This document shows, piece by piece, positions 24,538 through 34,932 of a stretch of 64,000 nt of DNA (its first letter is position 1; the number at the start of each line of letters is the position of its first letter). The position numbers and the translations under genes were made by a program. The DNA is from Dromiciops gliroides (taxonomy: Eukaryota > Chordata > Mammalia > Microbiotheria > Microbiotheriidae). The notes under the pieces are model-generated. The model saw nothing but the letters and a program-made list of their open reading frames with translations. It had not been told where the DNA came from and searched no databases. The DNA is taken from assembly GCF_019393635.1 (NCBI RefSeq), contig NC_057866.1:9558223-9622222 (forward strand). The letters run 5' to 3'.

Positions 24538-25150
24538 GAAGAGGGGGAGAGACAGAGAGGGACAGAAAGAGACAAAGACAGGAAAATAGAGACACAGAAA
24601 GAGACAGAGACAGGGAGAGAGAGCCAGAGAGGGAGGGAGACAGACACAGAAAGGGACAAAGAAAGACAGGGAAAGAGACAAATACAGGAAGACAGGAATA
24701 GAGAACAGAGACACAGAAAAAGAGAAGGACAGAGAGATGGAGAGACAGGAAAGCAGAGGGACACAGGAAGAGACAAAAAACAGGGAGAGACAGAGGGAGA
24801 GAGAGAAATAGAGACACAGGGAGGGACAGAAAGGAACAAAAAGAGACAAAGAGAGACAGAGAAAGGGACAGGAAAACAGACACAGGAAGAAACAGAAAGA
24901 GACAGAGAGAGACGGAGAGGGAGACAGACTCAGGGAAGAAGAGAAAGACAAAGAGGGAAAGAGAGGAACATAGAAAGACAGGGAAGGGGAGAGAGAACTG
25001 AAAGAGACAGGGAAACAGACACAAAGAGGGACAGAGAGACAGGGAGAGAACAGAGACAGCAAAAGACAAAAACAGAGAGGGAGACAGATGCAGAGAGGGA
25101 CAGAGAGAAGAGACAGGGAGAGAAAAAAGACTGGAAGAAAGGGGGAGGGG
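24538..25150 (+). repeat. Purine-rich (AGAGACAG-type) simple repeat, about 610 bp
   Basis: Imperfect repetition of agagacag, gggacagaaagag and related 6-14-mers. Almost every pyrimidine is a single C or T, so the strand asymmetry is extreme. Long open frames on the minus strand (Ser/Leu/Phe-rich) are by-products. Confidence 0.9.
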
Positions 25151-26366
25151 AAAAGAAATTAGGAGAGAGCTGTGAGAATTAAAGGCCACACCGCCCTCTC
25201 TGGTTAATAATAATCTGATGACTCCTTTTGTTTTTCCTGGGGAAAATACGTTGTTTGTTGGGAAGCGATGGTTGCTTGGAAAAAGGAGCAATAAATAAAC
25301 TCGAGTCAATGAGATAATCAAATGAGATCATTATTGTAAAGAAGTCAGCTCAGTTAGTGCCTGGCACTTAGTAGGCTCACAATAAAGATGCTTATTCCCT
25401 AGGGGAAAAAACCAAGCAGAGATGAGAGGGAGGGGTTTGTGGGGTATCAGGTGTGGGGAGGTGGGCGGAGGAAGGGCTGTCTGAAAGAGGAGAGGCCCCT
25501 CTGCGCGTTAACCCAGGATTCCTCGGGCCGGCAGGTAGAAGCCGCCTGGGGTGGGCTGGCCCCTTCCTGCAGGTGCTAGGTGCTTTCCATCCTTCCCCTC
25601 CCTTCTCCCTCCCTTCTTTCCCCGCTACCCCACTGCGCCCCCATGGCCCCAGGTCCGAATCCTCGGTAGTTTGCCTTCCAAACTGTCTCGGGGCACTCCT
25701 TGCCCCCCTTCCCTCCCATGCTCGCGTGCTTTGGGGAGCCCTGGGGGAAGGGAGCAGGAAGATAAACAGGGGAGGGATGTTTATCTTTTCACTACGGGTT
25801 TCTTCCGCCACCGGCCCTAGAATGGGCGTCCGAAGTCATTCTTTGCCTTTTAGGGGAAAATTTTAAAACTCCATACGTTCCCTTCCCCCACGCCCCACTC
25901 CCTGCTCTCCCCCTCATTCCAACAGCTGAAGAACCACCTCCCACCACGCAGCAGCTGCCAGGCTTGCAGGGAGAAAGCTGGGTAACTTTCCATCGGGAGT
26001 CAGTTTCTGCAGTTCTGAGTGGGGGAGGGAAGAGGCGGTCCCGGGAGCCGGGCTCCCAGCCGCGGCCCCGCGGAACTGGCCGGATCTCGTGGTGCTGATG
26101 TGAGAACTTGTCCCCTAGAGCCTTTCCCGTGCAGCACAGGGCGGGGCCGCTTCTCAAAATGCTGAGTGGGAATGTCATGGGGCCTGGGCCCGGATAAGAA
26201 GCCCTGCTCCGGACCTTGGCCATGGGGGTCAGGAAGCAAGGGTGGGTACCTCGAATTATCCTGGGAAGGCAGGCCCGAGAAACTTGGGATGGGCCTGCCT
26301 CCGCAGGAAGGAACTGCTATGTGCCAAGCCCTGTGCCAAGCTACTGGGGATCTAAGCATACACAAA
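25151..26366. other. GC-rich segment of unknown role, possible distal regulatory region
   Basis: CpG-containing and free of young SINEs between the purine tract and an old SINE, with ORFs that do not resemble known proteins. Its position 5-6 kb upstream of the inferred NEAT1 start makes an enhancer plausible, but no motif proves it. Confidence 0.3.
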
Positions 26367-26375
26367 CCAGACAGT

Positions 26376-26593
26376 CGTTCAGTTGTGTCCGACTCTTTGT
26401 GACCCCATTTGAGGTTTTCTTAGCATAGATACTGGAGAGGCTTCCTTCTCCAGCTCATTTTACAGATGGGGAAACTGAGGCAAACAGGGTGAAGTGCCTT
26501 GCCCAGAGTCATATAGCTAGTAAGTGTTGGAGGTCAGATTTGAACTCAGGTCTTCCTGACTCCAGGCCTGGCACTCTATCCACTGAGCTTTCT
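26376..26593 (-). mobile_element. Older CORE-SINE (MON1-like) with target duplication
   Basis: It begins cgttcagttgtgtccgactc (the known tail of this family in reverse), runs through ttccttctccagctcatttt and gaggtcagatttgaactcag, and ends ctatccactgagcttt. Duplication ccagacagt occurs at 26367 and 26594. Confidence 0.8.
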
Positions 26594-26756
26594 CCAGACA
26601 GTCCTTATCCTCAAAGAGCTTACCCTATGGAGGGAAGAGAACACAAAAAGGGGAGCTAGAAGGAGAGGGGGAAGGGAAATGTCCTGCCTGTCACAGCATG
26701 GTTCAGAAATGGTGGCCGGGAAGTGGGGGTGGGGGAGAAGAGGGTGCTGGCAGGCA

Positions 26757-27320
26757 GGGCACTTTTTTCCAGTTACATGTAAGGCTAGTTTTTTTTTAGT
26801 GAGGCAATTGGGGTTAAGTGACTTGCCCAGGGTCACACAGCTAGTAAGTGTTAAGTGTCTGAGACCAGATTTGAACTCAGGTACTCCTGAATCCAAGGCC
26901 AGTGCTCTATCCACTGTACCACCAAGCTGCCCCAAGGCTAGTTTTTAACATTCATTTTTATAAGATCTTGAGTTCCAAATTGTTCTCCCTTCCCTCCCCT
27001 TTCCCTTACTCGGAAAGCAATCTGATATAGGTTATCACATTGATATAGATACAGTTACACTGAACAGATTTCCACATTAGTCATGTTGTGAAAGAAGAAT
27101 CAGAACAAAAGGGAAAAACCTCAAGAAAGAAAAACAAACAAACAAAAGAAAAAGTGAAAATAATATGTTTCAATCTGCGTTCAGATTCCACAGTTCTTTT
27201 TTCTGGATGTGCAGAACATTTCCCATCATGAGTCCTTTGGAATGGTCTTAGATCATTGCATTGCTGAGAAGAGCCAAGTCTATCACAGCTGATCATCGCA
27301 CAGTGTTCTCCTGGTTCTGG
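26757..27320 (-). mobile_element. Marsupial L1 3' end
   Basis: The reverse complement of the marsupial L1 3' UTR: ttccagttacatgtaaggct, then agttccaaattgttctccct, tcatgagtcctttggaatgg and cagtgttctcctggttctgg. It is interrupted by the SINE 26794-26932. Confidence 0.7.
26794..26932 (-). mobile_element. MAR1/WSINE1-type SINE inside an L1 3' end
   Basis: A minus-oriented copy with the tail class reading gaggcaattggggttaag. Duplication aaggctagttttt flanks it, and the surrounding L1 sequence resumes directly. Confidence 0.93.
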
Positions 27321-27644
27321 ACAGCATGGTTTATGGACCAAGATTTTAAAGATTGGCTTTTGCCCAGGGCAGGGTCCTGCCCATCCTTGCTTAAAGTCAA
27401 TCCCTCCTTGCTGCTATATTCAGTAACAGTCTTCATGAGCTGTTGGGGCCCCCAAATCACTCCCCTGGTGGCCAACTTCCCTTTGCTCCAGTTTGTCCAG
27501 ATCAATGAGCAAGCATTCATTAAGCCCCTACTGTTTGCCTGGCAACGTGTTAGGCGCTGGGGGTAGATAGAGGCAGAAGTTTAACAGTCCCTGCATTAGA
27601 GCTTACATCTAATTGGGGGAGACACATGTGACGTATACTCTTTG

Positions 27645-27795
27645 GTTTTGGGGGTTTTTGGTGGGGCAGTGAGGGTTAAGTGACTTGCCCAGGGTCACAC
27701 AGCTAGTAAGTGTCAAGTGTCTGAAGCTGGATTTGAACTCAGGTCCTCCTGACTCCAGGGCCGGTGCTTTATCCACTGTGACACCTAGCTGCCCC
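27645..27795 (-). mobile_element. MAR1/WSINE1-type SINE
   Basis: A minus-oriented full-length copy. Imperfect duplication tgacgtatact / tgacatatact flanks it. Confidence 0.92.
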
Positions 27796-27806
27796 CTGAC
27801 ATATAC

Positions 27807-28410
27807 TGTGGAAAGGAGAATTCTTCATTTGGGCTTTTCACCCTGATCGAGGAGGCCAAACTCAGGACAAAGAGAATTAAAAGGATTTTATTCTAAGTAC
27901 ATCAAGGTAGCAACACATTGGGCTGATCACTGAAGAATACCCATTGTAATATGGACTGCCTAAACCTTAGGCATCCAGATTGTGTCAAAGTTCCAGCGAT
28001 GTCCTTACATTCCTACCCTTAAAATAATGAGATTAGCTTGAGCTGAACCACACCTGTCCTCCCACCCAGGGGTGGTGCCTTGTGCAAGGCCCAGCCCAAG
28101 CTAGACCTCAGCTCTAGTGTCCTTAACCCCTTCCATTGGGACTCATGCCTTGAAGGGCAAACCAGCCACAATGAAGTGGCTTTTCCTTGCTCGGATTGCC
28201 AAGGGCCACTGTGGTCTCATGACCAGGCCTTGCTACCCCACCTATCTCTTCCCCCTCCTCCTAAAACTAGAAAAACTTTTTCATGGGTCTCTTTGGTTGG
28301 GAAAATCCACTGGACATCCTCTAGGATGGCAGGTCTGTTACCCTCTTATCTCAGTTAAAGATGCTTTATTCCTCAATTCATGACTTTGATTTATTTTAAG
28401 ACTTGACATC
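27807..28410 (-). mobile_element. Possible LTR-like element, boundaries unconfirmed
   Basis: This SINE-free stretch between two young SINEs has, on the minus strand, an AATAAA followed by tccttttaattctctttgtc, gcctcctcgatcagggtgaa and an end in CCACA, which resembles a class I LTR 3' part. No matching target duplication was found, so it may be other repeat or unique sequence. Confidence 0.3.
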
Positions 28411-28412
28411 AG

Positions 28413-28560
28413 GGGGCAGCTAGGTGGCGCAGTGGATAGAGCACCAGCCCTGGAGTCAGGAGTATCTGAGTTCAAATCCGGCCTCAGACACTTAACACTT
28501 ACTAGCTGTGTGACCTTGGGCAAGTCACTTAGCCCCAGTTGCCTCACAAAAAAAAAAAAA
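28413..28560 (+). mobile_element. MAR1/WSINE1-type SINE
   Basis: A plus-oriented full-length copy ending gttgcctcac then poly(A). Duplication aagacttgacatcag / aagactcgacattag. Confidence 0.93.
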
Positions 28561-28855
28561 AAGACTCGACATTAGCAATGGCTTCAAGGTGGGGACAGAC
28601 TTTAAGACAATCCAGAGAGGTCCACCTCAGCAGAAGAGGCTGAGCCCTCGCATCTCAGTTCCTCCCCAAGGTAGCAAGAATGTGACAATTTGCCAGTAGG
28701 GGTAGGTGACAAAGAGTAGGTAATACAAAAGTTGCAGACTTGGTGTCCCCTTGGTGTCCCCAGAGCTTCTCCAACACTGGCTGATAAGTAGGGCCGGGGA
28801 CAATGGGATCCTGAGTCAACATGGCTCTCACCATGGACAATAAGAAGAATAGCTG

Positions 28856-28983
28856 GGGCAACTAGGTGGAGCCGGCCCTGGAGTCAGGAGGACCTGAGTT
28901 CAAATCCGCCCTCAAGCACTTAACACTTACTAGCTATGTGACCCTGGGCAAGTCACTTAACCCCAATTGCCTCACCAAAAAAA
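28856..28983 (+). mobile_element. MAR1/WSINE1-type SINE with short head deletion
   Basis: A plus-oriented copy in which aactaggtgg joins directly to agccggccctgg, removing the gcgcagtggatagagcacc part. Flanks agaatagct / agaacagct suggest the duplication. Confidence 0.9.
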
Positions 28984-28999
28984 AAGAACAGCTAACATT

Positions 29000-29130
29000 T
29001 CTATAGCACGGGCCATGTGCCAGCCACTGTGCAAATGTTCTCTCATTTGATCCTTATGACAACCCTTCCAGGTAGGTGTTCTCATCATGCCCATTTTACA
29101 GATGAGGAAACTGAGGCAGACACAGAGCAC
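29000..29130 (-). mobile_element. MIR/THER1-like fragment
   Basis: The reverse complement of the old CORE-SINE type, with gtgccagccactgtgcaaat, tcatttgatccttatgacaa and cccattttacagatgaggaa. Confidence 0.7.
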
Positions 29131-30694
29131 TTATAAGGTGAATGGGATTATGGGGGAAACCAGAGATTCTGAGAGGCGGAGGTGAGGATCCAAGTGTGGG
29201 GGTCATCAGCCAGTGGGTCCAAAGGGCCAGGGTGGGAGATAGCATGTCAGGTGGGAGGAACAGCCAGAAGGCCAGCCTGGCCCACAGGGGAGTCACAGAT
29301 AGGCCAAGAAGGTGCTGCCCAGCCCCTTCCCCTCTTTGGAGATGGGGAACTCTGGGTATGTTGTGCCCACTGAACCAGCAGACTTGGCCAGGGAATTGGC
29401 TAGTTAGGCAGTCCTGCTTTTCCCCTCCAGCTTTTAAAATCTTTGTTACAAGGGATGGCCTGCTGGGCAGGAGAGGCCAGAGTGAAGTCTTCGGAAGGAG
29501 TGGTGTCAGAATCAGCTATCAGTAAAAACAAGATTTCAAATAAAATAAACTGAGGCAGCCGCCGCAGAGATCATGGTCAGAGGAATTCTTACCCTGGCTG
29601 TGAACAGACCCAACAAACTGAGGGCCACTGTGAATACTAGAACTTGATTCTCAGCATGGGAGGCAGCCAGGGTTAGTGGGAAAGAGGTGGGACAGGAGAC
29701 CGGAGGGCATTTGTTCCAGTACTAGCTCTGCTGTGTGGCCTGGACAAGTGCCTTAGTTTCTCTGAGCTTCAGTTTTGTCCTTCGTAAAGTGGGGGAGTTG
29801 GTGTAGAAGACCTCTAAGGTCCTTCACAGGCTACATCTCTGAGCCTGGGATTTTAGCGCAATATTTGACCTGTCACCCCTGAGAGGCCCCTGAGTGAAAA
29901 TCATCAGGGGCTGGGGGAGGAGGGAAGGAAGGAGAGAGAGACGGAGAAGACAAGCTGGAAAGCATTTTAAAGGAAGTTTTGACTGATCGGAGGGACACAA
30001 TCAATCAACAAGCACTTATTAACCACCCACTATGCACCAGGCCTTAGGGAAACAATGAGGAAAGATGCTGTGGACAGGCAAGGGGACCCCAACCCCCATC
30101 TCATCAGCTATTCAAGGAATGAAGACTAACAAAGTCCTAAGCAAAGGAAAGGCATCGTAGGAAAGTGGTTAGAGTGCTTGGCTCGGAGACACCTACTGTG
30201 TGCCAGGCTTGGCGTCAGGAGAATGTGGTCTTGTCTAGCCTCTGACACTGACTGTGGGCAGGTCCTACAACCCCTCCTAGTTTCCATTTTCCGGGCATGG
30301 ATTATAGACAGACTGCATCCATGGAGGGAGGGCCCCTCCCCTAGGATCACTGAAGCCTACAAAATCACAGGGCATGGGTATACTGAAGGGCCTCTGACGC
30401 TGGGATGTTTCCATACTCCCAATCCTTTCATCAGAAATGCCAGCATGGAAAACCTTAGAACCAATGAATCACAAACCGGTTCTGGCTTCTTGGGTTTCTG
30501 TGTTGCCAGCCCCATGATCTCTCTCATGTGGGGGAGGGGTTTGCCCTGCTTCAAACTACAACAACAAGTTTATCTTAGTTGTCATCACGAGAAATAAGGT
30601 GGCCTGCTGCCTGTCTCTACCGCTCAGCCGAGTTTGGGAAAGGAGCGTTGGGGGCAGAGAGGAGGTAGAGCTTTGTCACTTCCTCCCTTTGGAA
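29131..30694. other. Intergenic, no gene recognised
   Basis: Contains MIR/L2-like scraps (for example near 30000-30050 and 30180-30260). Nothing else is supported. Confidence 0.5.
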
Positions 30695-30702
30695 TCTAGG
30701 CC

Positions 30703-30835
30703 AGAGCTTGTTGCACTTTTTCCACTCACCACCCCGGGTACATAGGTATATAAGATAGGTACACACAACCTTTTACTGCTGCCACATTTTTCATGACCCC
30801 ATCTGGGGTCGAGACCCACAGTTAAGAAGCTTTGA
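30703..30835. mobile_element. Short hAT-type DNA transposon (OposCharlie-like MITE)
   Basis: The 133-bp element has related inverted ends (left AGAGCTTGTTGCACT, right inverted TCAAAGCTTCTTAACT) and an internal ggggtcgagacccacag typical of this hAT group. An 8-bp duplication TCTAGGCC / TCCAGGCC flanks it (30695-30702, 30836-30843), the size expected for hAT. It is non-autonomous. Confidence 0.6.
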
Positions 30836-31977
30836 TCCAGGCCAAGTTCCTTCCCAACTCCCTGCCTCAGTTTCCCCCTCTGTAAAATGGGGGGGGTGGG
30901 GCATTGTACTAGGAATTAGGAACCTTTAGATTTCAGAGAATCAGTGAACTTGAATGGGAAAAAATGTTCCCCTTTCTTTTCAGTATCTTTGGTTTCTTTT
31001 GCAAGCCGTGTCTTTAATTTTATGTCCTCAGGAACACGATTCTGAAAAGGTGCCCCTCTGTATACTTTCAAACAGGTGAAGAAGCCCCTGGCCTGAAGGT
31101 CACCGAGAGCAGTCCTCTCCAGGTCTAAAACTGTGCTCAGTGGTTGCCTCACCACCTATGGCTTGTCTGAAGACAGGGGCCTAGGACCTGCTCCAAAGAA
31201 GGAGGTACAGGCTGCCTGGCTGCCAAATGTGCTGCTGAATCCAGCAGGAGTCCCCTTAGGTGTCCTAGACTGGACCCTTCTCTGCCCCACAGCTGCCCCT
31301 TCGGCCTGAGTCCAGGCCTGGCCTTCCAAGGCTATCTGCCTGCTCCGCCCTCCCTCCTGCTATCCCTCAGTCCAGAAGGGCCTGAATCTCCCAGCATTCC
31401 GTGATATCGGTTCTGACCTTGTTTCCTCTTTACCTGTTCCGTGCTTGGACGCTATGCTGAGCACCAGGGGCACAAAGATAGAAGACGGTGCCTGCCCTCA
31501 GGAAGCCTGAAGTCCAAGGGAGAAATGAGAGATCCCCTGATAACAAGAGTATCTACAAATCATAACGAGGTAATTTGGGGAAGAGGGTGGAAATCAAGCT
31601 TAGGCCTGGTGATGAGGCAATGAGCCTCAAAGGGAGGGCAACCTACATTATCCAAACATCCGTCAGAGTCATGCTCTCACAGATCTCATCGGGGTCCCCA
31701 GGCCCATGGGAGCAAAACAAGCCTGTGGCCCACCCTGCTTGACCAGTCCATTTCCCACTTCTCCCCAAACAATCCCTGTAGGCGCCCTTACTTCCAGCTC
31801 CTTGGCCTGGCATTCAGGGCCCTCTACAACCTCGCTACCTCCTACTTATCCGGCTTCATCCCATACGGCTCCTTCCATGCACTTTGCTTTCCAGCCAAAC
31901 TGGAAACAATTCTCACCTGTGCTCTCCTGTCCCAGAGCCTTTGCCGGGTCTGTTCCCTCCTTGCAACATGAATTGCT

Positions 31978-32034
31978 ATGTATCTTTTTAAATAATATTT
32001 TATTTTTTCCAATTATATGTAAAGACAATTTTCT
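31978..32034 (-). mobile_element. Short L1 3' end fragment
   Basis: taatattttattttttccaa followed by ttatatgtaaagacaatttt matches the last 50 bp of the marsupial L1 3' end in reverse. It is joined directly to the first SINE of the triplet. Confidence 0.5.
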
Positions 32035-32186
32035 TTTTTTTGTTTTTGCAGGGCAATGAGGGGGTTAAGTGACTTGCCCAAGGCTACACAGCTAGTAAGT
32101 GTCCAGTGTCTGAGGCCAGATTTGAACTCAAGTCCTCCTGATTCCAGGGCTGGTGCTTTATCCACTGTACCACCTAGCTGCCCCCC
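32035..32186 (-). mobile_element. SINE 1 of a nested triplet
   Basis: A minus-oriented copy with the tail class gcagggcaatgagg. It ends in ctagctgcccccc and is followed by cttgctgtgtattctt, the target also used by the next two copies. Confidence 0.92.
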
Positions 32187-32200
32187 CTTGCTGTGTATTC

Positions 32201-32366
32201 TTTTTTGTTTGTTTATTTGTTTTGTTTTTTGTTTAGGCAATTGGGGTTAAGTGACTTGCCCAGGGTCACACAGCTAGTAAGTGTTAAGTGTCTGAGGCCG
32301 GATTTGAACTCAGGTCCTCCTGACTCCAGGGCGGGTGCTCTATCCACTGTGCCACCTAGCTGCCCC
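32201..32366 (-). mobile_element. SINE 2 of a nested triplet
   Basis: A minus-oriented copy of the other tail class (aggcaattggggttaag) with a long T-rich tail. Both sides carry gctgtgtattctttttt. Confidence 0.93.
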
Positions 32367-32376
32367 GCTGTGTATT

Positions 32377-32530
32377 CTTTTTTTTTTTTTTTTTTGCGGG
32401 GCAATGGGGGTTAAGTGACTTGCCCAGGGTCACACAGCTGGTAAGTGTCAAGCGTCTGAGGCCGGATTTGAACTCAGGTACTCCTGAATCCAGGGCCGGT
32501 GCTTTATCCACTGCACCACCTAGCTGTGTC
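32377..32530 (-). mobile_element. SINE 3 of a nested triplet, ending in a 25-nt C run
   Basis: A minus-oriented copy (gcggggcaatgggggttaag). Its 5' head, on the right, is followed by 25 C residues (32530-32554) and then gtgtattctt, the shared target sequence. Confidence 0.92.
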
Positions 32531-32554
32531 CCCCCCCCCCCCCCCCCCCCCCCC
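32530..32554 (+). repeat. Homopolymer C25
   Basis: 25 C residues at the 5' end of the third nested SINE. The length may be uncertain through sequencing of homopolymers. Confidence 0.9.
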
Positions 32555-32950
32555 GTGTATTCTTAAAAGGTGACTTCAAAGCCTACCACCTCCAGAGCGG
32601 CTTCCCTGTTCTCCAGGCCCCATCTCCACCTTGGTCCAGACCTTCCTCTTCAGATCTTAGATATTCACTGAGTAATATTGGGTGTAACAGATATCTGGGT
32701 CAGGGTCATTCTACTGGACTGTAAGCCCACTGAGGGCAAGGGTCAGGATCTTACTGAGAAATGCAAATTGGGAATTCTGTTTACTCAGTATTATCAGACT
32801 TGATTTTTAGCTGAAGCCTGCTATGAATGATTAAACCTAACTAAATTAGCTTGTATTAGTAATTTGTTATTCTTTAACTTCCCCACTCAGGTGAACCCAA
32901 GTTGCTTCTTTTGTTAGATTCCCCTTTTTTGTGAGTCAAAGTTCCGTTTT

Positions 32951-33039
32951 GGGGCAGCTAGGTGGACACTTGACACTAGCTGTGTGACCCTGGGCAAGTC
33001 ACTTAACCCTCATTGCCCCGAAAAACAACAACAACAACA
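32951..33039 (+). mobile_element. MAR1/WSINE1-type SINE with large internal deletion
   Basis: The head ggggcagctaggtgg joins directly to acacttgacactagctgtgtg, losing about 60 bp. The tail is (caa)n. Duplication aagttcc-tttt flanks it. Confidence 0.92.
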
Positions 33040-33585
33040 AAGTTCCCCTTTTTCATGGGAGCTAATTTCTCATTTGGACTCATGGGAAATCACCAACTTT
33101 GCACAAATGCTAAACTCCCAATGCTGATGTTAAAGCTTACTAAACAACAGGCTTTCAGAATGTCTGGCCAATCAGAGAAAAGGGTGTTCCCTACTCAGAG
33201 GTCATACAACTTTCCAGTTCCCCATTCCCAGAAAGAGGCTCCCTGTTTCTAACCTATTTCCAGCCACAATTTCCTTATTCTCGTCCTTGTTCAGGATGCC
33301 CCAGATCTGTTAGCCCATTTCGTGACAAATGGATACAACCTGTGCCAACCAACCAGGCATGAGTAACATCCATGTTACTCCAGATTCTGTCACTCGTCTT
33401 GGTTCCTCTTTGTGGACCATAAGAATGCTTTATAAAGTCTCTATGGGCTTCTTGGTTACTGAGGAACCTCGGACCCCATTTCTTGGCAATAACTAGCCTT
33501 GCTAATAGGTTGCTGGGGGCTCTATATGGCACAGAGTGCTGGGCCTGGAGTCTGAAGAAGAGCTTGGTTTAAATTTGGCCTCAAA

Positions 33586-33740
33586 GGGGCAGCTAGATGG
33601 TGCAGTGGATAGAGCACTGGCCCTGGATTCAGGAGTACCTGAGTTCAAATCTGGCCTCAGACACTTGACACTTACTAGCTGTGTGACCCTGGGCAAGTCA
33701 CTTAACCCCAATTGCCTCACTAAAAAACAAAAACAAAAAC
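33586..33740 (+). mobile_element. MAR1/WSINE1-type SINE inside an older SINE
   Basis: A plus-oriented copy with an (aaaac)n tail. Duplication taaatttggcctca lies on both sides, within an older MIR/MON1-like element. Confidence 0.94.
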
Positions 33741-33863
33741 ATAAATTTGGCCTCAGACACTTGGGCTGGGTGATCCTGGGCAAGTCACTTCCCCCTGTTT
33801 GCCTCAGTTTCCTCATCTGTAAAATGAGCTGGAGAAGGAAATGGTAACTACTCCAGTATTTTT

Positions 33864-34016
33864 ATTTATTTATTTAATTTTGCAGGGCAATGGGGTTAAG
33901 TGACTTGCCCAGGGTCACACAGCTAGTAAGTGTCAAGTGTCTGAGGCCGGATTTAAACTCAGCTACTCCTGAATCCAGGGCTGGTGCTTTTTCCACTGCG
34001 CCACCTAGCCACCCCC
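33864..34016 (-). mobile_element. MAR1/WSINE1-type SINE inside the same older SINE
   Basis: A minus-oriented copy with a (ttta)n tail. Perfect duplication ctactccagtattttt occurs at 33848 and 34017. Confidence 0.94.
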
Positions 34017-34689
34017 TACTCCAGTATTTTTGCCAAGAAAACCCCAAATAGGGTAAAAAAGTTAGACATGACTAAAAATGAAACACATTCAGAACGTTGT
34101 TGCCTCAGTTTATCTTTACTGCAGATTTCAATTGCCACCATATCTCAGCTTGCTACCTGCACCAGTGTCTAGCCCAGAGCTCTGCAGATAAGAGGGGCTT
34201 AATAACTTCCTGTTGATTTATAGAACAGAGCCTGTTGACAGGACTTAGCCTAAGACCCCAGTCTTAGGCAACAAGATTTTTCCTCTGTTGAAATTACTGG
34301 CCCATATGGGAACCTAAGCTTCAGCACTGACCCAGCTCCCAGCAACCTCTAACATGCTGAAGTCACCAGCCCTGTACAGCCTCAGGCCCTCATGAACCCC
34401 AGATTCTCTGCCCCTCCCAAGGACTGCAGATGGACATCTCTGTCCCACTCTGCAGACTGTTTGTCTCCTGGCTGCAATGACGCTCTGTCCTCTGGTTAAA
34501 AATAGAGCCTGTTCTGGGAGCTGCCAGTGCCTGGGGAGTGGGGGACAATGCCAAGGGGAGAGAGGCAGAGACTGGGGGAGGACAGATTGGGCTCCTGGGT
34601 CAGGGTCCCCTCCCTGCTGCCTCCAGAGAAGCAGTTCTTAGCTGGTGGGTAAGGCCCAGTAAGGGGTCTCACTGGCTCTCTATCGCAGG

Positions 34690-34691
34690 AT

Positions 34692-34723
<32 letters not shown>

Positions 34724-34724
34724 A
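34690..34724 (+). repeat. (AAT)n microsatellite
   Basis: About ten taa/aat units at the edge of a MIR/THER1-like element. Confidence 0.95.
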
Positions 34725-34932
34725 ACATTTCCATGGGCTGGGCCCTGTGGTAACTGCTTTACAATCATTATTTCATTTCGTCCTCAAGATAGCACTGAGA
34801 GGTAGGTGTTATTACTCTCATTTTACAGATAAAGAAACTGAGACGGAGGTTAGATAGATGACTTGCCCAGGGTCACACAGCTAGGAAGTGTCTGAAGCTG
34901 GAATTGAATTCAGGTCTTCCTGACTCCAGGTG
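34725..34932 (-). mobile_element. MIR/THER1-like element
   Basis: Minus-oriented, with a ctgctttacaatcattattt start, cattttacagataaagaaac, ggtcacacagctaggaagtg and ttcaggtcttcctgactcca. It adjoins an (AAT)n microsatellite. Confidence 0.75.

Larger units (their letters stand above)
31690..32700 (+). mobile_element. L2 LINE 3' fragment, interrupted by three SINEs
   Basis: The 31690-31975 part (ccttggcctggcattcaggg, ctctacaacctcgctacctc, cctttgccgggtctgttccc) and the 32560-32700 part (agcggcttccctgttctcca) look like one L2 end. The SINE triplet and a short L1-like tail lie between them. Confidence 0.6.
33520..34090 (+). mobile_element. Older CORE-SINE split by two younger SINEs
   Basis: The head to 33585, a middle part at 33755-33863 (gcctcagtttcctcatctgt, aaatgagctggagaaggaaa) and the tail at 34033-34090 (gccaagaaaaccccaaatag) form one plus-oriented MON1/THER1-like element. 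The SINEs at 33586 and 33864, in opposite orientations, interrupt it. Confidence 0.85.

Noticed and set aside
24034-25321. Long minus-strand ORFs (342 and 271 codons), Ser/Leu/Phe-rich
   Set aside because: They are translations of the purine-rich simple repeat in two frames; low complexity with no domain.
34496-34505. Exact MEF2-type motif TTAAAAATAG
   Set aside because: A single 10-bp motif in 64 kb is expected by chance and nothing around it supports a promoter.
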